A stretch of 64,000 bases of DNA from Zygnema cylindricum (GCA_037447655.1 JBBHKE010000054.1:1-64000), one strand, 5' to 3'; numbered from the stretch's first letter, positions 46,762-59,847 are shown. Made by a program: numbers and translations. The notes: generated from the sequence alone by a model not told the origin.

Positions 46762-48504
46762 CACAGGGTAGCATAGACTGCGTACTGTTAGATAGGGGGT
46801 TTTGTAGGGTTGCATAGGGTTGGGCAAGTTCCGTACAGAGTTCCTCGGGCGAGTGAACATACGGTAATGTATTATACGACAATACCGACGCGACTTGAAT
46901 AATAATCTAAAACTGCGTAGAATCTAATGCATAAAAGACAATCTAATTGATTACAATTGTAGCACCCACATTCTGTTGGATATCCGAAAAGGATCTGCCA
47001 CGTCAGGTTGTTTAGTCCCGGAACAATTAATGCAATTGAACGCAAACATGAGGAAACCCTTTCAAAACTGTACGGGACTCTACGGCAATGTCACAGTGGT
47101 GGGAGCAGCCCCGGAACAATCAATGCAATTGAATGCAAACATGAGGAAACCCTTTCAAAACTGTACGGGACTCTACGGCAATAGCACAGGGGTGGGAGGC
47201 GTCGGTCGGTTTTTTTTTTGCAAGCTATGCCAAAAACATTGGGAAGTTGCCTAGAGGATTTTCAAACACCTCAAGCTCACCATTAATTACAAGCTCATTT
47301 TGGGTGGAAAGCAGCTCAATTTTGTCACTTCTTTTTTCCGTCATTTTCGAATTCAACATCGTTTTTTCATGTCATAATGTCGGTTACGTCACGGGAATGG
47401 TCACATTCTACCATCTTAAGTCTGAAAACCTCAAAAATTCAATTGTATATCATGTGAAGCGACAAACAATAATCGACTTATTCTCACAAGTTTATTCAGT
47501 CGATAAAAAACAAAAAAGTGTCGTTATATTTATCTTTGCTGCGCAGATGTTGCAGATAACTACATCTTTTGTTTTATATTTAACGTTTTTGATTCTGTGT
47601 TATGCGATGATGTCGTAAGTTTTTGCCGATATCAACATCACATGTCGTCAAACTCATGACTTAGTTTTTTAATAAAGTCACGTATGACCTTAACTTGTAG
47701 TCAGCCACATTCTGCGAACATGGAAAGATAACCTTGTTAAGCGCAAAATGTCTCCGTTCTCAAAACATTAACTATGTTTAAGCCTCTTTCAGTCCGCAAA
47801 ACATCAATACTATTTAGCACAATGTTATACTAATAATAATTAGCGTTATTTTGTCGCGCAATCAGTTTTTTTTTTTTGCCGGGTGGTCATGTTTTTTATA
47901 TATTGTCGCCATGGATTTCGCGATTTTTTCAAAGTTTGTCATTAGATGCGTATGTGACAGGCACTCGGTTTGGTTTTTTTTGGGCAATTTTTTTTCTGGT
48001 CGTCGCTGCCACTGCGCTTAGTTCTGCGATTATTTTGACGTTTGTATTTGGTTGCGTGAGTGTCAAGTTATTAGTTCTTTGCTTATGGCACGTCATACGG
48101 CAACGTCCTAGTATAATTTATGCATAGAAAAGGAATTAACCAACTAACAACAATACGGTGTGTGACATAACAGAGGCATTTAATTGGTTTTTGTAGCTTG
48201 ATAAAAGTTCGAGTGCAAACTGTCATCGCCATCGTTTTACAAACATGCCATATCGCATAAGTCAGCAACGTATCGTAGAGCCACGTGGCATTCGAAAATG
48301 TGAATACATCGGATCGCGGCATGGTATTGCGGATCATCTGACGGGATTCAACGACGTATCAAGATATTTTTTGGTCACGTTATTAAACGTTTTTGCAAAG
48401 GAAACACGTTTAAACCCTTGGAGCACTTTCTTAAACAATTTTATGTGCGGGTACTCACCAAATTTTACTAGTTCTTATAACGTTTTTTTGAGGTTTCAAG
48501 CGTA
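46762..48504. other. intergenic interval, no recognised gene
   Basis: 46762-46860 continues the decamer minisatellite. Hydrophobic open frames at 47247-47618 and 47876-48127 have no recognised domain. They are AT-rich, and I do not call them as genes. Confidence 0.4.
47018..47198. repeat. 93-bp tandem duplication
   Basis: Two copies begin at 47018 and 47111 (CCGGAACAAT), nearly identical, sharing GGAAACCCTTTCAAAACTG. Confidence 0.9.
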
Positions 48505-50475
48505 GGGGTACATCCCCATGTTATTGTAGGTGAGCAAACTTACTTAGTACTTTAACGCTGAATCTACGTACACGATTTTCAAGTGTCCCAATATGTAACA
48601 ATAAAATCGTTACTTAGGGTGCAATAATTGTAAACGTCGGCAATGTTCTTGACGGCTATCAACGTCTCTAATTTGTCTTGGCGCACCCTAATTTTTAAAA
48701 AAAATTGAAGCGTCGCAAGTCACATCGTAATCTTTGAAACGATTTCGTATGTCGCATGCCTTTGCGTGACACCGTAGACGTGTAGCCTCGCAGCCATGGA
48801 TGTACAATATTCCTTTGCGTTTGCCTCTCATGTCCGGTTGCCATGAATGGAAATATATTTCTTTAGGCCCTTTGTAGATTTTTCACCTTTCCGTGATATG
48901 GCACTGCAACCTCAAACCCCTGCAAAAAAAAACCAGACAAGATGCAAGCAGACAAAAACGAAAGATGCAAGCGGACAAAAACGAACAGCCCGGTACTTTT
49001 TCTTTGTAAAAAACTTTTGAAAAACTTTCACACGTGAGAATATGTTTTCCTATCGGCGAAAGTGGTTCTACTTCATTCAAAACACGTCGTCGATGTGTTT
49101 TAAGATAAGTTGGAAGGTGACATGACATTGGGTCGAAAAAACACAAGACGACAACTTTTCATACATTCTAAGGTCGAGGATTGTTGATATTTGAGTATTT
49201 TCTAGGTCTTTATAGAAAAAGAGCAAAGGCAGTGTGTCCCTGACTCCCTTCTCCAAGCCCCCACACTTGTTGTAGTCACTGAAGGCTTGATAGGGAGCTG
49301 TAACCATGGCTGCCTAAGCTCACTAGAGAAGACAGGGGGTAGATTAGGTAGATTTACCAAAAGGTACTTGACAGATCCAGGAATTAATCCTGGTACCTGC
49401 CGTCCGTTAAGTTACCGTAGCCGTTAGATCTAACCGTTAAGTCTAGGACTAATGTTATGATAAATACGGTTTGAAAAATATATAAATTGTTACACATAGA
49501 CTAATTCGTTAAACGGGGAATAAATACTTAGTGCATAGATACAGTTTGATTTTGTACGGAGTACGGTATGGGGACGGAATGGATATCGCGCATTTGTTTC
49601 GATAGCGAAACAAAAACCGCGCGTCTAATTTCAGCGACTAGGATTACAGCCGGTTTTGATCGGACGGCCGCGATAGGCGCCGCGATCATGGAAGAGGTAC
49701 TTTTGGCGTTTTATGGTCTTTGCCACGTCAAATGACACGTGGCGTGATAACATTGGATTACGGGAGCTCTGGAGACTACGGGAAAAAATCCCGATTTGAC
49801 AAGTCTCGACATTTTGGCCATGTTGTACAATGGCCGTACAGAAAGTACATCAGCACCTGTACTTTCTGTACAACACAGTAATTTGATTGGTGCCGTACTT
49901 CAGTAGATAGAGTTTTAGAGGGGGAATAGGACTCAGAAAATTTTGGGTAGGTAGCTGCCTCTTCTAGAGAACACCTTGTATAAATGGCAAACTTTGGCTT
50001 GCCATAATTATCAATTTACTTGACCATTTTCAGTGATTCTTTTTGCTGCGGACTCAAGGGAGTCTAAGCTACACATGGGTGTAGTGGGTCAGAGTTTTTG
50101 TCTGCCATGGTGGCTGCATTTCTAAGGGAAAGTCAAAGTGGGTGAATGTGTCCAAATCTCATATTCTAACTTTGCATTCTGTGGTGGAACTGAGCACACA
50201 GTAAGTGTTATTTCATAGGGGTGAATCTATATTGGGTTTTTGTCAAGGGGTCACTCATTTGGATTTATATCATGTTAGGAGTTGGTACTATCTAGATTAG
50301 CTTCTTTGGATCTGCCTACTCCGAGGGCCAATGGAGGTCTCACAGTTTCAAGGATGACGCAAATTGTACTCTACAATTTTGCGATTTATTTGTACGGTTG
50401 CAACTTTAGCGGTTCGGCGCTAAATTTTAAAAGAAAGGGACAAAAAAAAATACGTAGCCACATAGGGTCGTACCC
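48505..50475. mobile_element. PIF/Harbinger-like element P3, interrupted by a solo LTR
   Basis: The left end GGGGTACATCCCCATGT and the inverted right end GGGTACGACCCTATGT match P1 over both flanks. Interior parallels include GTAGGTGAGCAAACTTACTT on the left and GATGACGCAAATTGTACTC on the right. It supplies the empty site for P2. Confidence 0.65.
49182..50350 (+). mobile_element. solo LTR of Copia family I, in P3
   Basis: Begins TGTTGATATTTGAG, as in element I, and ends CACAGTTTCA. The perfect duplication AGGAT lies at 49177-49181 and 50351-50355. It contains the GTACAGAAAGTAC / GTACTTTCTGTAC hairpin, ATTGG, and a TATAAAT box near 49980. Confidence 0.93.
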
Positions 50476-50790
50476 TAACAAAACGAGAAGGTGCCACTAG
50501 TTGTACGGAAATAATTGCTAGCAGTTGTTATATGGCCGAGTATGTGAACTAAATTGATGGAGAACGGTATAAAGTGCAACTCAAAAACCGGCTTGACATA
50601 AAAAAGCAGAAGTGTGAAAGAAAAGTTTTTATTGCAAAAATTGTGATGGCAAAACCATCTGTGTACAAAAGGGGTAAAACTGAAAAAATCATTTGGGGTA
50701 CTACATGTTATTCTGTGACCACTACACCAACTGAAGATGAGGATGATGCTGGAGTAGTCATCACAAAATTCATATAAGCAAGAAGCTCTC
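50476..50790. other. spacer with a 67-codon open frame, unknown
   Basis: A plus-strand frame at 50574-50777 is Lys-rich with a short acidic end. No family was recognised. It may be part of H or of an unidentified repeat. Confidence 0.3.
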
Positions 50791-51586
50791 ACAGATGCTC
50801 ATAAAATTACACACAACTTTGGAACACAGCCAAAGATTATTTAGGCAACCAAATGGCCTACAAATATGACACAACGCAGATAATACACAAAGAAATACAA
50901 GTGCAAATTTACATAGAAATCTGCACACAGATCTGAGAAATATTCTCAGTCAAAGATATCAAAAATATCACAGCATAATTTTGATACAACAAGTTCCTAA
51001 TTTTGAAATGCTTAGGTCCTTTATTTATACCTAAAAGATCTATTCTTCTAGAAGCTAGTAGCTACTCACTATCCTACCTAAACAAGGAAGACATATCAGC
51101 CATACATCAATAATATCTACTGTCTGAAAGGAGGATACCTGAAAATGTCAAGGTATGTCATACAGAATGAATCTGAACTGAGACACTAATCAAACAAAAC
51201 ACGCTTCTGTACAAACTAGAGATAAGTAACGTCACAGTACACCATGTACAACACGTCAGATAATTGCAGACGTGGTCTAGGATGACCACCTTCCGTCGAA
51301 AGCAAATTTTCACCGTCCATCATTACGAAGTTTCCTTCAAGATGAAACTTTTTTGTGACACCTCGGTCTTTATGGTAAGTCTGAATAGTACGAACGGATC
51401 TTTGTAAAGTGTCTCATTTACCGACGCGTGTCCTTAAGTGTGTCACAATGTGAACTCACTCACTCTTCACTGTAACATTTATTCTGGTACATATTGAGCC
51501 AAACTTTCACAAGATATTCTAAGTACTGAGACACACACTCCCTTCACTTATGAAGATTAGTGAGGACTAAAGCTTTCAAAACAACA
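50791..51586 (-). repeat. 3' LTR of Copia H (left limit uncertain)
   Basis: On the minus strand it begins TGTTGTTTTGAAAGC right after AGGGGAG and contains TATAAATA near 51024-51031. The far end was not located, so the left coordinate is a guess. The sequence is unrelated to the other LTR families. Confidence 0.55.
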
Positions 51587-51603
51587 CTCCCCTAAAGCTT
51601 TAG
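51567..51603 (-). other. inverted repeat bracketing the polypurine tract of H
   Basis: CTAAAGCTTT (51567-51576) and AAAGCTTTAG (51594-51603) are exact inverses. The 17-nt loop holds the polypurine tract and LTR start. The position is the same as in B, C, F and I but the stem sequence is entirely different. Confidence 0.8.
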
Positions 51604-51611
51604 ACTCTACT

Positions 51612-52661
51612 TGTAACTCTGAAACCTCCATAAGTCCTCAGAGTGGACAGCTTCCAAAAAGCCTCTAGGATAATCCTGATCCCTTTGTGTTTAAGCAAAA
51701 ATAACTGCCACCTTGGCAGACAAAAACGCTGACCATCTTCACCCATGTGAAGACAAGACTCCCTTGAGTCGATAGCAAAAAGAATCTTTGAATTTGCTCC
51801 CCTGAGCAGTAAGTTATGGAGGGTCAAAGTTGACCTTTTGTACAGAAGCTCTCTGGGAGAGAGGGTCCTATCTTCTAATTTTTCTAAGTCCTATCTCTCT
51901 CACAAACTCTATCTACTGATGTACGGAACCAATCAGAATTGAGTTCCGTACGCAAAAGTACAACTGCCGGTGTACTTTATGTACGGACATTGTACGACAT
52001 GGCCAAAATGTCGACACATGTCAAATCCGGATTCGGTGCCATAATCTCCGGAGATTCCACAATCCAACGGAATTTCGCCACGTGTCATCCGATGTGGCGA
52101 TGGCCACAAACCGCCGAAATCTTTCTTCGCGATCTCGGCGCTAATCTCGGCCGTCCGATTAAAGTCGACTTTAATCGTAGCCGTAATAAATACATGCGCG
52201 GTATTTGTTTCATTTACGAAACAAATGCGCGGTACTGATTTGTGTCCGTACTGTAAGTCGTACATTTATATTTTACTGGATCTATGCATCCCGTAATTCA
52301 TTTCAGTTAAATGGTTAATCGCACGCATAACCATTTAAATAAATATCAAACACTATAATACGTAATACTACTGCTAGACTTAACGGCTAAGGCTACCGGC
52401 TATTTCCTATCTGACGGCCGGTAGGTACATGGATCAAATCCTACCGCCGCCACATACCTTTTAATTAAATAAATAAACCCTAACATAAAATTCCCGTAAA
52501 CCTCAGGATAGCCAAGGTAGCCATGGCTCTAGCTTCCTCTCCAATTTCTCAGTGACTGCGACAAGTTTGAGAGTTGGAGAGAGAAGTTAGAGATAGACTG
52601 CCTCGACTTCTATATTTCTTTTCAGACCTAGAAAATACTAATAAAACCATTAGTTTCTACA
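51612..52661 (-). repeat. 3' LTR of F
   Basis: 1,050 bp; on the minus strand it begins TGTAGAAACTAATGG, directly after the AAGGGGAG polypurine tract. Confidence 0.93.
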
Positions 52662-52678
52662 CTCCCCTTATTTTCTAG
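52628..52678 (-). other. inverted repeat bracketing the polypurine tract of F
   Basis: CTAGAAAATA (52628-52637) pairs exactly with TATTTTCTAG (52669-52678) across the LTR start and polypurine tract. Confidence 0.8.
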
Positions 52679-55600
52679 CCAATCTTTAATTTCAGACCAC
52701 ACTTCTCCCTGGAAAAAATTAGCTTAGGGGAAGGCACAGGTTTGGTCATCATATCTGCTACCATCTCACTATCTGGTCTGTACTCTAAACTGATTATTTT
52801 GTTTTCTACTTTCTCTCTAACAAAGCTGAGTCTGATGTCTATGTGTTTGGCTTTAAAATGGTGTTTAGGATTGGCAGAAATAGCGATTGCTGCCTGATTA
52901 TCACAAAATATTTTCTGCACACCACTCTTAAGGTGACCAAGCTCACCAAGCAAAGACTTGACCCACATCAATTCTTTTACAGCAGAGCAAGAGGCCATAT
53001 ACTCAGCCTCCATGGTGGACTGAGCAATAACCTTTTGCTGTTTGCTACTCCAACAGCAAGCCCCATCACCCACATATAATACATATCCAGAAGTACATCT
53101 CCTCATCGGAGCATCACCATAACTGGCATCACTCCAAGTAGTGATGTCAGTATTCTCCCCACCCAAATGCAACCATAGATCTCTAGTTCCTACCAAGTAT
53201 CTAAGGACTCTCTTAGCTGCCTCCCAATCCTTCTTAGTGGGAGCATTTAGACTTCTACTCAGCACTCCTAGAGCTGCAGCTAAATCCGGCCGGGTACAAT
53301 TCATAAAATAGATTAGACTTCCCACTACTTGCCTGTAAGGAATAGTCTGCATGAACTTCTGTTCATCAGGAGATAATTCCTCGTCTAAAACTATGACTCC
53401 TTCTTCCTCACTCCCCTCACTTCCCTTCTTCAACTCCATTGGAGTTGTACAACTATTAGCTTTATCCATTTGAAATTTTTCAAGCATGTTCCCTATTGCT
53501 TCCTTTTGAGTCAATCTTATAAATTTCCTTTTTCGGTCTCTCTCTAATTGAATTCCCAAAATATATTTTGCTTCTCCCATATCCTTCATTTCAAATCTCC
53601 CCTTAAGATCGGTTTTCAGTTTATTAATTTTTTCCATTGATTTACTTAAAACAAGCAAATCATCAACATAAATTGCAATAAATATAAAACCTTCCTCATC
53701 TTCGAAAACATAGATTGAGTGATTTGAGCTGATCCGAATATATCCTAGACCGGTAAGAAACTCATCAAGCTTCTTATTCCACTGTCGTGGCGCCTGTTTC
53801 AAACCATAAAGAGATTTAATCAGCCGGCATACCTTACTCTCCTCTCCTTCTTCCACAAACCCTTCGGGTTGTCGCATGAAGATCTCCTCTTCCAATTCTC
53901 CATGCAAAAAGGTTGTTTTGATGTCCATCGGGTGCACTTCCATGTCTTCCGCCGCCGCTAAACTGAGAAGTATGCGGACGGAGGGAAATCTGACCACCGG
54001 GGCAAAGGTTTCCTCGTAGTCAATTCCTTCCTTTTGTGTAAATCCCTTTGCCACTAATCTGGCCTTGTAGCGCTCAATTGTGTTATCTGGGTTCAGTTTT
54101 AGTTTGAAAACCCACTTACAACCGATTGGTTTTTGGTTAGGTGGACAGTCCACCAGCTCCCAAGTATCGGCTGCCATGATTGAAGCCATCTCCTCATTGA
54201 TGGCTGTCTTCCACCGGTTTCTTTCTGGACAAGTCATCGCCTCTCCATAAGTTTGAGGTTCATCTTGATGAGATAGTTTAGTTACCTTGTTATTAACCTG
54301 TTTTTCTAGCAGTCTTTTGCTACTTCTCCTCCCCCCCTCAAAATTTGAGGCCGGAATAGATGGTGCTCGTGGATTCTTTCGAACAAACTCGGCTTCTCCC
54401 CTATCCCTTGATTCCGAATCAATTTCCACCACGTCTTCCGCTTCGAGTAGAGTTGTCACTGGAGTTTCCACAACCGAGTCCTTTTCAGTCTGATTTGTTC
54501 CTGCAAGAATGTCATCTTCTCTAAAACCTGGATAGTTAGGAAGCTCAAAGTCATCGGAATTTTCTGACTCAAATCTGATTTTTACTGACTTCGTATATTT
54601 GAAGGGATCTACAGACTTTCCTTCATCCATAACTACTAGATGCTTTACTAAGATTATATCTTCCCTTTTTAGATCATAAACTCTATATCCTTTAACATCT
54701 TCATCATATCCTAATAGGTATCTTGGTTTTCCTTTAGGATCTAGCTTCCAATTGGACCGATCAGTATCTAGACTGAACACTTGACTGCCGAAAACCTTTA
54801 AGTGAGATATGTCTGGTTTCCGGCCTGTCCATCTCTCATAAGGTGTTTGATCTTTTATAGCTGAAGTAAGAACTCTATTCTTGAGGTAATTAGCACAGTT
54901 CATTGCTTCTGCCCAAAACCTTTTCCCTATCCTTTTATCTGACAACATAAGTCTAGCACTATCACTTAGTGTTCTATTTAACCTCTCAGCTACCCCATTC
55001 TGTTCAGGATTTTCTGGAACTGTCTTTTGGTGTTGAACCCCATCTTCCCTCAGAAAATCCTCAAACTGGTTAGAAGTATACTCTCCACCATTGTCACTCC
55101 TTACTCTCTTGATTGGAGTTTCATGGAGTTTTTCGCTCCATGCTTTATATTGTCTAAAACAATCCTCAGCTTCGGACTTGTTTTTCAAAAAATATACCCG
55201 GGAATACCGAGACCAATCATCAGTTATAGTCATCATAAATCTCTTCCCCCCCGGTGAGGGCACTTTAGCCGGTCCCCAAATATCTGTGTGTACTAGATCT
55301 AGAATTTTTTCTCCCTTATAGGTGGCTGACTTAGGAAAGGGTAATCTGTGTGCTTTACCTTGAGCACATCCACTACAATCACTTATATCATCACTCTCAC
55401 TGAACTGAATCCCTTCCACCACTCCCATCTTTTTCATCTCTCTTAACTTATCTAGATTCACATGCCCAAGCCTCTTATGCCACATCATAATATCATGAAC
55501 ACCAGCATAATAAAGTTTCTTCTTTTCATTACTTAAGATCAGCCTAAACATCCCATGGCTACCTTTCTCATCAATGAAATAGACATCATCCTCAAAACTA

Positions 55601-57033
55601 GCAGTAAAGACTCCTTCCCTAGTGCTAGTAAAAAAACCCTTATCATCTAATACTGATGTAGAGATAAGATTTTTGTTCAGCTCCGGAATAAACAATACAT
55701 CGGAGAATGTTAATATGGATGTCTTTCCTTCTACTTACACTTTTAGATCTACCGATCCTACAAGAGTAGTGGTGACTATCCTCCCATCCCCGTACTCTAT
55801 CTCTACGGTGGGAATCTTTCTTATCTTAGTGAACAGGTGTCTATCCTTACACATGTGCATGGAGGCACCTGAATCTACAATCCAGCCTGCTTCACCTTTC
55901 AATCCACCGTACGCACATTTCTGCCTTCGTGGAATTTCGACCTCAATTTTCGCCTCCAACTCCTCATCCAAAAGGAGCTCATCGTCCTCGTCCTCGGATT
56001 CAGCCTCAAGTACCTGTGTGACAAGGGCCTTTTTCTTTCCTCTCGGGGTACCACCGGTCTGCCCCTCCTTTAACCGAAGCTCGGTTAGCTTAGTGCACTC
56101 TGCCATATAGTGCCCCGGTTTCTTACAAAAATGACATAGTCCTTTGGGAGCCCTTGGTTCGAACTCATCGGCCTGTTTTTTCTGCTCCCTACCCCCATAG
56201 TTTACGACCGATTTTCGGGAATCCCTGTTCCTCGAATCAGTCGCTGTTGCCAAGGCTTGGCCACTCTTTCCTCCCCTTCGGATCTCAATTGTATTCTCTT
56301 GAACGAGAATCATTCCTACCACTGAGTTCCATATCCACCTTGAGTCAGGCAAGTCCTGCACACGTTAAACTATGTTCACGAACTTATCAGGTAACTTCAT
56401 CAGTAAACAGTTAACCTTTTCTTTTTCACTGAAATCTTTTCTTGCACTCTGTAGCTCCATGAAGAGTGTAGCAAGCTCATTGCAAAAATCCAACATATTT
56501 CCCCTTTTGTATACATACTCCTTAACTTTCTGATCAGCCAACTGTTGTTGCTGAATCGTACCACTTCGGTACATCTCTATAAGAGCCATCCAAAGATCGG
56601 ATGCCCTTTCTACCTGCAAATGAGGACATGCAAGTCCTTGAGTGAGATGGCGTAGGATGAAGTGCTTTGCCGCCATATTGTTGAAGTCCCAGGTTTCAGT
56701 ATCATTCTCCTCGTTCCTCGAAATAGGTGACATGAATGCTAAACCAGTTGCTATTGGTGTGGTCGCCTCCTTCTCCTTTCCTTTGTCCACCACCTCTCCT
56801 TCCTTTGTTTCCTCCGTTGAAGGTAAATCCTCTTTCCTGGTGAATCTGCTTCCTCCAAACCCTAGAGGAATTCCAAGACTTGATGGACGCCCCAATCGTC
56901 CACTCACTATCCCCCAAAACCTTTTTTCGCATAGAGCTCCTATCATCATACTTTCCCAGTATATGAAGCCAGTTCCATTAAAGATTGGTACCCTAGAGGG
57001 TGGGCCCATAACCTGTAACTCTGAGACCTCCAT
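52675..57033 (-). pseudogene. Copia F gag-pol polyprotein, two nonsense codons
   Basis: One frame of about 1,450 codons runs from the ATG at 57033 to the stop at 52675, interrupted only by stops at 56365-56367 (gag) and 55735-55737 (after protease). Order: gag, zinc knuckle CHFCKKPGHYMAEC (about 56136-56095), protease DSGAS (about 55875). In the 1,006-codon pol part: integrase zinc residues H73, H78, C107, C110 and D138, D201, E237; RT with D591 and YVDD 676-679; RNase H D856, E896 and D932. All catalytic residues are present. Inactive as read, but a very recent loss. Confidence 0.95.
56999..57013 (-). promoter_or_regulatory. primer-binding site of F
   Basis: On the minus strand GGTTATGGGCCCACC directly follows the LTR. 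The gag ATG is 20 nt upstream, inside the LTR, so the primer site lies in gag coding sequence. Confidence 0.8.
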
Positions 57034-58062
57034 AAGTCCTCAGAGTGGACAGCTTCCAAGAAGCCTCTAGGATAATCCTGACCCCTTTGTGTTTAAGCAA
57101 AAATAACTGCCACCCTGGCAGACAAAAACGCTGACCAACTTCACCCTTGTGAAGAGAAGACTCCCCTGAGTCGATAGCAAAAAGAATCTCTGAATTTGCT
57201 CCCCTGAGCAGTAAGTTATGGAGGGTCAAAGTTGACCTTTTGTACAGAAGCTCTCTGGGAGAGAGGGTCCTATCTTCTAATTTTTCTAAGTCCTATCTCT
57301 CTCACAAACTCTATCTACTGATGTACGGAACCAATCAGAATTGAGTTCCGTACGCAAAAGTACAGTTGCCAGTGTACTTTATGTACGGACATTGTACAAC
57401 ATGGCCAAAATGTCGACACATGTCAAATCCGGATTCGGTGCCATAATCTCCGGAGATTCCACAATCCAACGGAATTTCGTCACGTGTCATCCGATGTGGC
57501 GATGGCCACAAACCGCCGAAATCTTCCTCCGCGATCTCGGCGCTAATCTCGGCCGTCCGATTAAAGTCGACTTTAATCGTAGCCGTAATAAATACATGCG
57601 CGGTATTTGTTTCATTTACGAAACAAATGCGCGGTATTGATTTGTGTCCGTACTGTAGTCGTACATTTATATTTTACTGGATCTATGCATCCCGTAATTC
57701 ATTTCAGTTAAATGGTTTATCGCACGCATAACCATTTAAATAAATATCAAACACTATAATACGTAATACTACTGCTAGACTTAACGGCTAAGGCTACCGG
57801 CTATTTCCTATCTGACGGCCGGTAGGTACATGGATCAAATCCTGCCGCCGCCACATACCTTTTAATTAAATAAATAAACCCTAACATAAAATTCCCGTAA
57901 ACCTCAGGATAGCCAAGGTAGCCATGGCTCTAGCTTCCTCTCCAATTTCTCAGTGACTGCGACAAGTTTGAGAGTTGGAGAGAGAAGTTAGAGATAGACT
58001 GCCTCGACTTCTATATTTCTTTTCAGACCTAGAAAATACTAATAAAACCATTAGTTTCTACA
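57014..58062 (-). repeat. 5' LTR of F
   Basis: 1,049 bp. On the minus strand it starts TGTAGAAACTAATGG at 58062 and ends GAGTTACA at 57014. The antisense tRNA-like block is around 57778-57850. Confidence 0.93.
57331..57387 (-). promoter_or_regulatory. GTAC hairpin plus CCAAT box in the F LTR
   Basis: Arms near 57350-57363 and 57374-57387 form a GTAC-rich stem. An inverted CCAAT (57331-57335) follows on the element strand. The same module recurs in all the GTAC-type LTRs here. Confidence 0.55.
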
Positions 58063-59336
58063 CTACTAACCACTAAGACCACATCCCTCTCTACAGAATT
58101 TGAATTTTGGGGCAGGTAAGGGTTTTGTTATCATATCTGCCAACAATTTCTCATCAGGTAAGTAGGTGGGTTTCAGAATTATGGCCATCACTTTTTCCCT
58201 CACAAAGTGTAACTTAATGTCAATATGCTTGCTTTTGAAATGATGACTGGGATTAGAAGCAATAGCAATAGCAACTTGATTGTCACATTATATGACCTGA
58301 GGACCAGACTTCATAAATTTCAGTTCTTGTAAAAGAGACTTTACCCAAAAAAGTTCCTTGACACCTGAGCTAGTTGCCATGTATTCAGCTTCCATGGTTG
58401 ACTGAGCAGTCACCTTTTGGAGCTTGCTTGTCCAACAGCAAGTACCATTACCGATCTTCAAAATGAATCCAGTGGTAGAACGTCGGCTTGGCATATCACC
58501 ATATCTTGCATCGCTCCAGGTGCTAATTTTCACTTTATCTCCTCCAAGAGACAGTCGGAGATCTCGTGTACCTGCAAGATATCTCAGAACTCGTTTTGCT
58601 GCCTCCCAATCTGATTTCTTCGAATTCTGAAGACTTCGACTCAAGGCTCCAACATCCGCTGCAATATCCAAATGAGTGTAGTTCATAAAGTAGATAAGAC
58701 TCCCAACAATTTGTAGATAGGGAATCGTGGACATGAAGTCTGACTCCCCTGGTTGCATATCAACTTCCAAAGTCATTCCTCCATCTCTCTCCTTTCCTTC
58801 CACCTTTTGCCTGAACTCCATATGAGTGGCACTCCCCTTTGCATCTACCATACCAAATCTTTCAAGTACATTTCCAATGGCCTCTCTCTCAGTAAGGTAA
58901 ATAACTCTCTGACTCCTATTTCTCTCAACTTGAATGCCTAGGATATACTTAGCTTCACCTAAGTCTTTCATTTCAAACCTGGCATTCAGAGCTGCTTTTA
59001 TCTTGTTTTTCTCTTTTAATGATTTGCTGATTAGCAATAGATCATCGACATATACTGGTACAAAAATTACACCATCATCTCCTTCCATGACATAAGCAAA
59101 GTGGTCGGAGCTGATCCTTGTAAAGCCTAAGTGGTAAGAAACTCATCGAACTTCAAATTCCACTGTCTTGGAGCCTGTTTCAATCCATACAATGATTTCA
59201 ACAGTTTGCAGACTAGATTTTCCTTTCCATTTTCTACATAACCTTCAGGTCGTTTCATATAAATTACTTCCTCTAAGTCTCTATGCAAGAAGGATGTTTT
59301 AACATCCATTTGATGCAATTCCATATTCTCTTGCAT
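58063..59336 (-). pseudogene. Copia H RT-RNase H remnant, 5' truncated
   Basis: On the minus strand: RT from [16 protein letters not shown] (59330) with [10 protein letters not shown], a frameshift near 59120, YVDDLLLIS (about 59045), RNase H (STWSDARYGD, STMEAEYMA), a stop at 58288-58290, then DNQVAIAIASNP to the end near 58066. Gag, protease, integrase and the 5' LTR are missing. It is a distinct family from A/C/F by LTR and sequence. Confidence 0.88.
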
Positions 59337-59847
59337 TCAGATGACTTGTGGTACGAGGAAGGAAGCTACGGCGCTGGGGGGACGCGGGTGGGCGGTAAGG
59401 GCAGGAACTTGCAGAAATGGCTTTCCGATTTGGTAAGCTGAACAGAGATCCATGATGGCAAAGGTGAGATAGCGCAGATGATGGGAAACTCGTTGTCGAA
59501 AAACATATTGACTTTTCTCCCCTAAAAGAAACTGACTCCACCCGAGAAAAAGCGAAATTTAAATTATCCACTCCAAAATCTTGAAAATAACTAATTGTAT
59601 TATGGCTGGTGGAACTCTGAATAACAAACTCTATAAAATGAACGAAGAAAAATCGATCAAAACATATTCTATTTTCTCCGCCCAAAATACGTCATGGACT
59701 CACTTTCGTCCTTCACCTAGATATTTTGAAATGGATGGTATGTTTCTGGGACAATAATGTAATCCTCTGATTCATCATCATCCGTAAAGCTCAAAGTTTA
59801 GACTTTGGACTTAATTTCCAGTTTGGTAGGTTATCTAGTACAAAGCA
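59337..59847 (-). other. GC-richer segment abutting H, unknown
   Basis: The minus-strand open frame 59299-59685 shifts abruptly from RT to a Ser/Pro/Arg-rich stretch (SLFSLPNRKAISASSCPYRP) that resembles a plastid transit peptide. It could be a host exon in which H sits, or a captured fragment. No family was identified. Confidence 0.3.

Larger units (their letters stand above)
51612..58062 (-). mobile_element. Copia element F, young, inserted in H
   Basis: 6,451 bp. Its LTRs (51612-52661 and 57014-58062) differ at about 19-20 positions by eye (near 2%). The target duplication CTACT is perfect (51607-51611 and 58063-58067). It landed at the stop codon of H pol, before the polypurine tract. 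Same family as A1 and C. Confidence 0.95.

Noticed and set aside
47247-48127. Hydrophobic open frames that might be membrane proteins
   Set aside because: AT-rich, no recognisable family, no splice context; T-rich DNA gives hydrophobic frames by chance.
50574-50777. Lys-rich 67-codon frame as a gene
   Set aside because: No homology recognised, and it is surrounded by repeat sequence; listed only as spacer content.
54287-57070. Plus-strand open frames of 68-162 codons across element F
   Set aside because: Antisense shadows of the F gag-pol frame.
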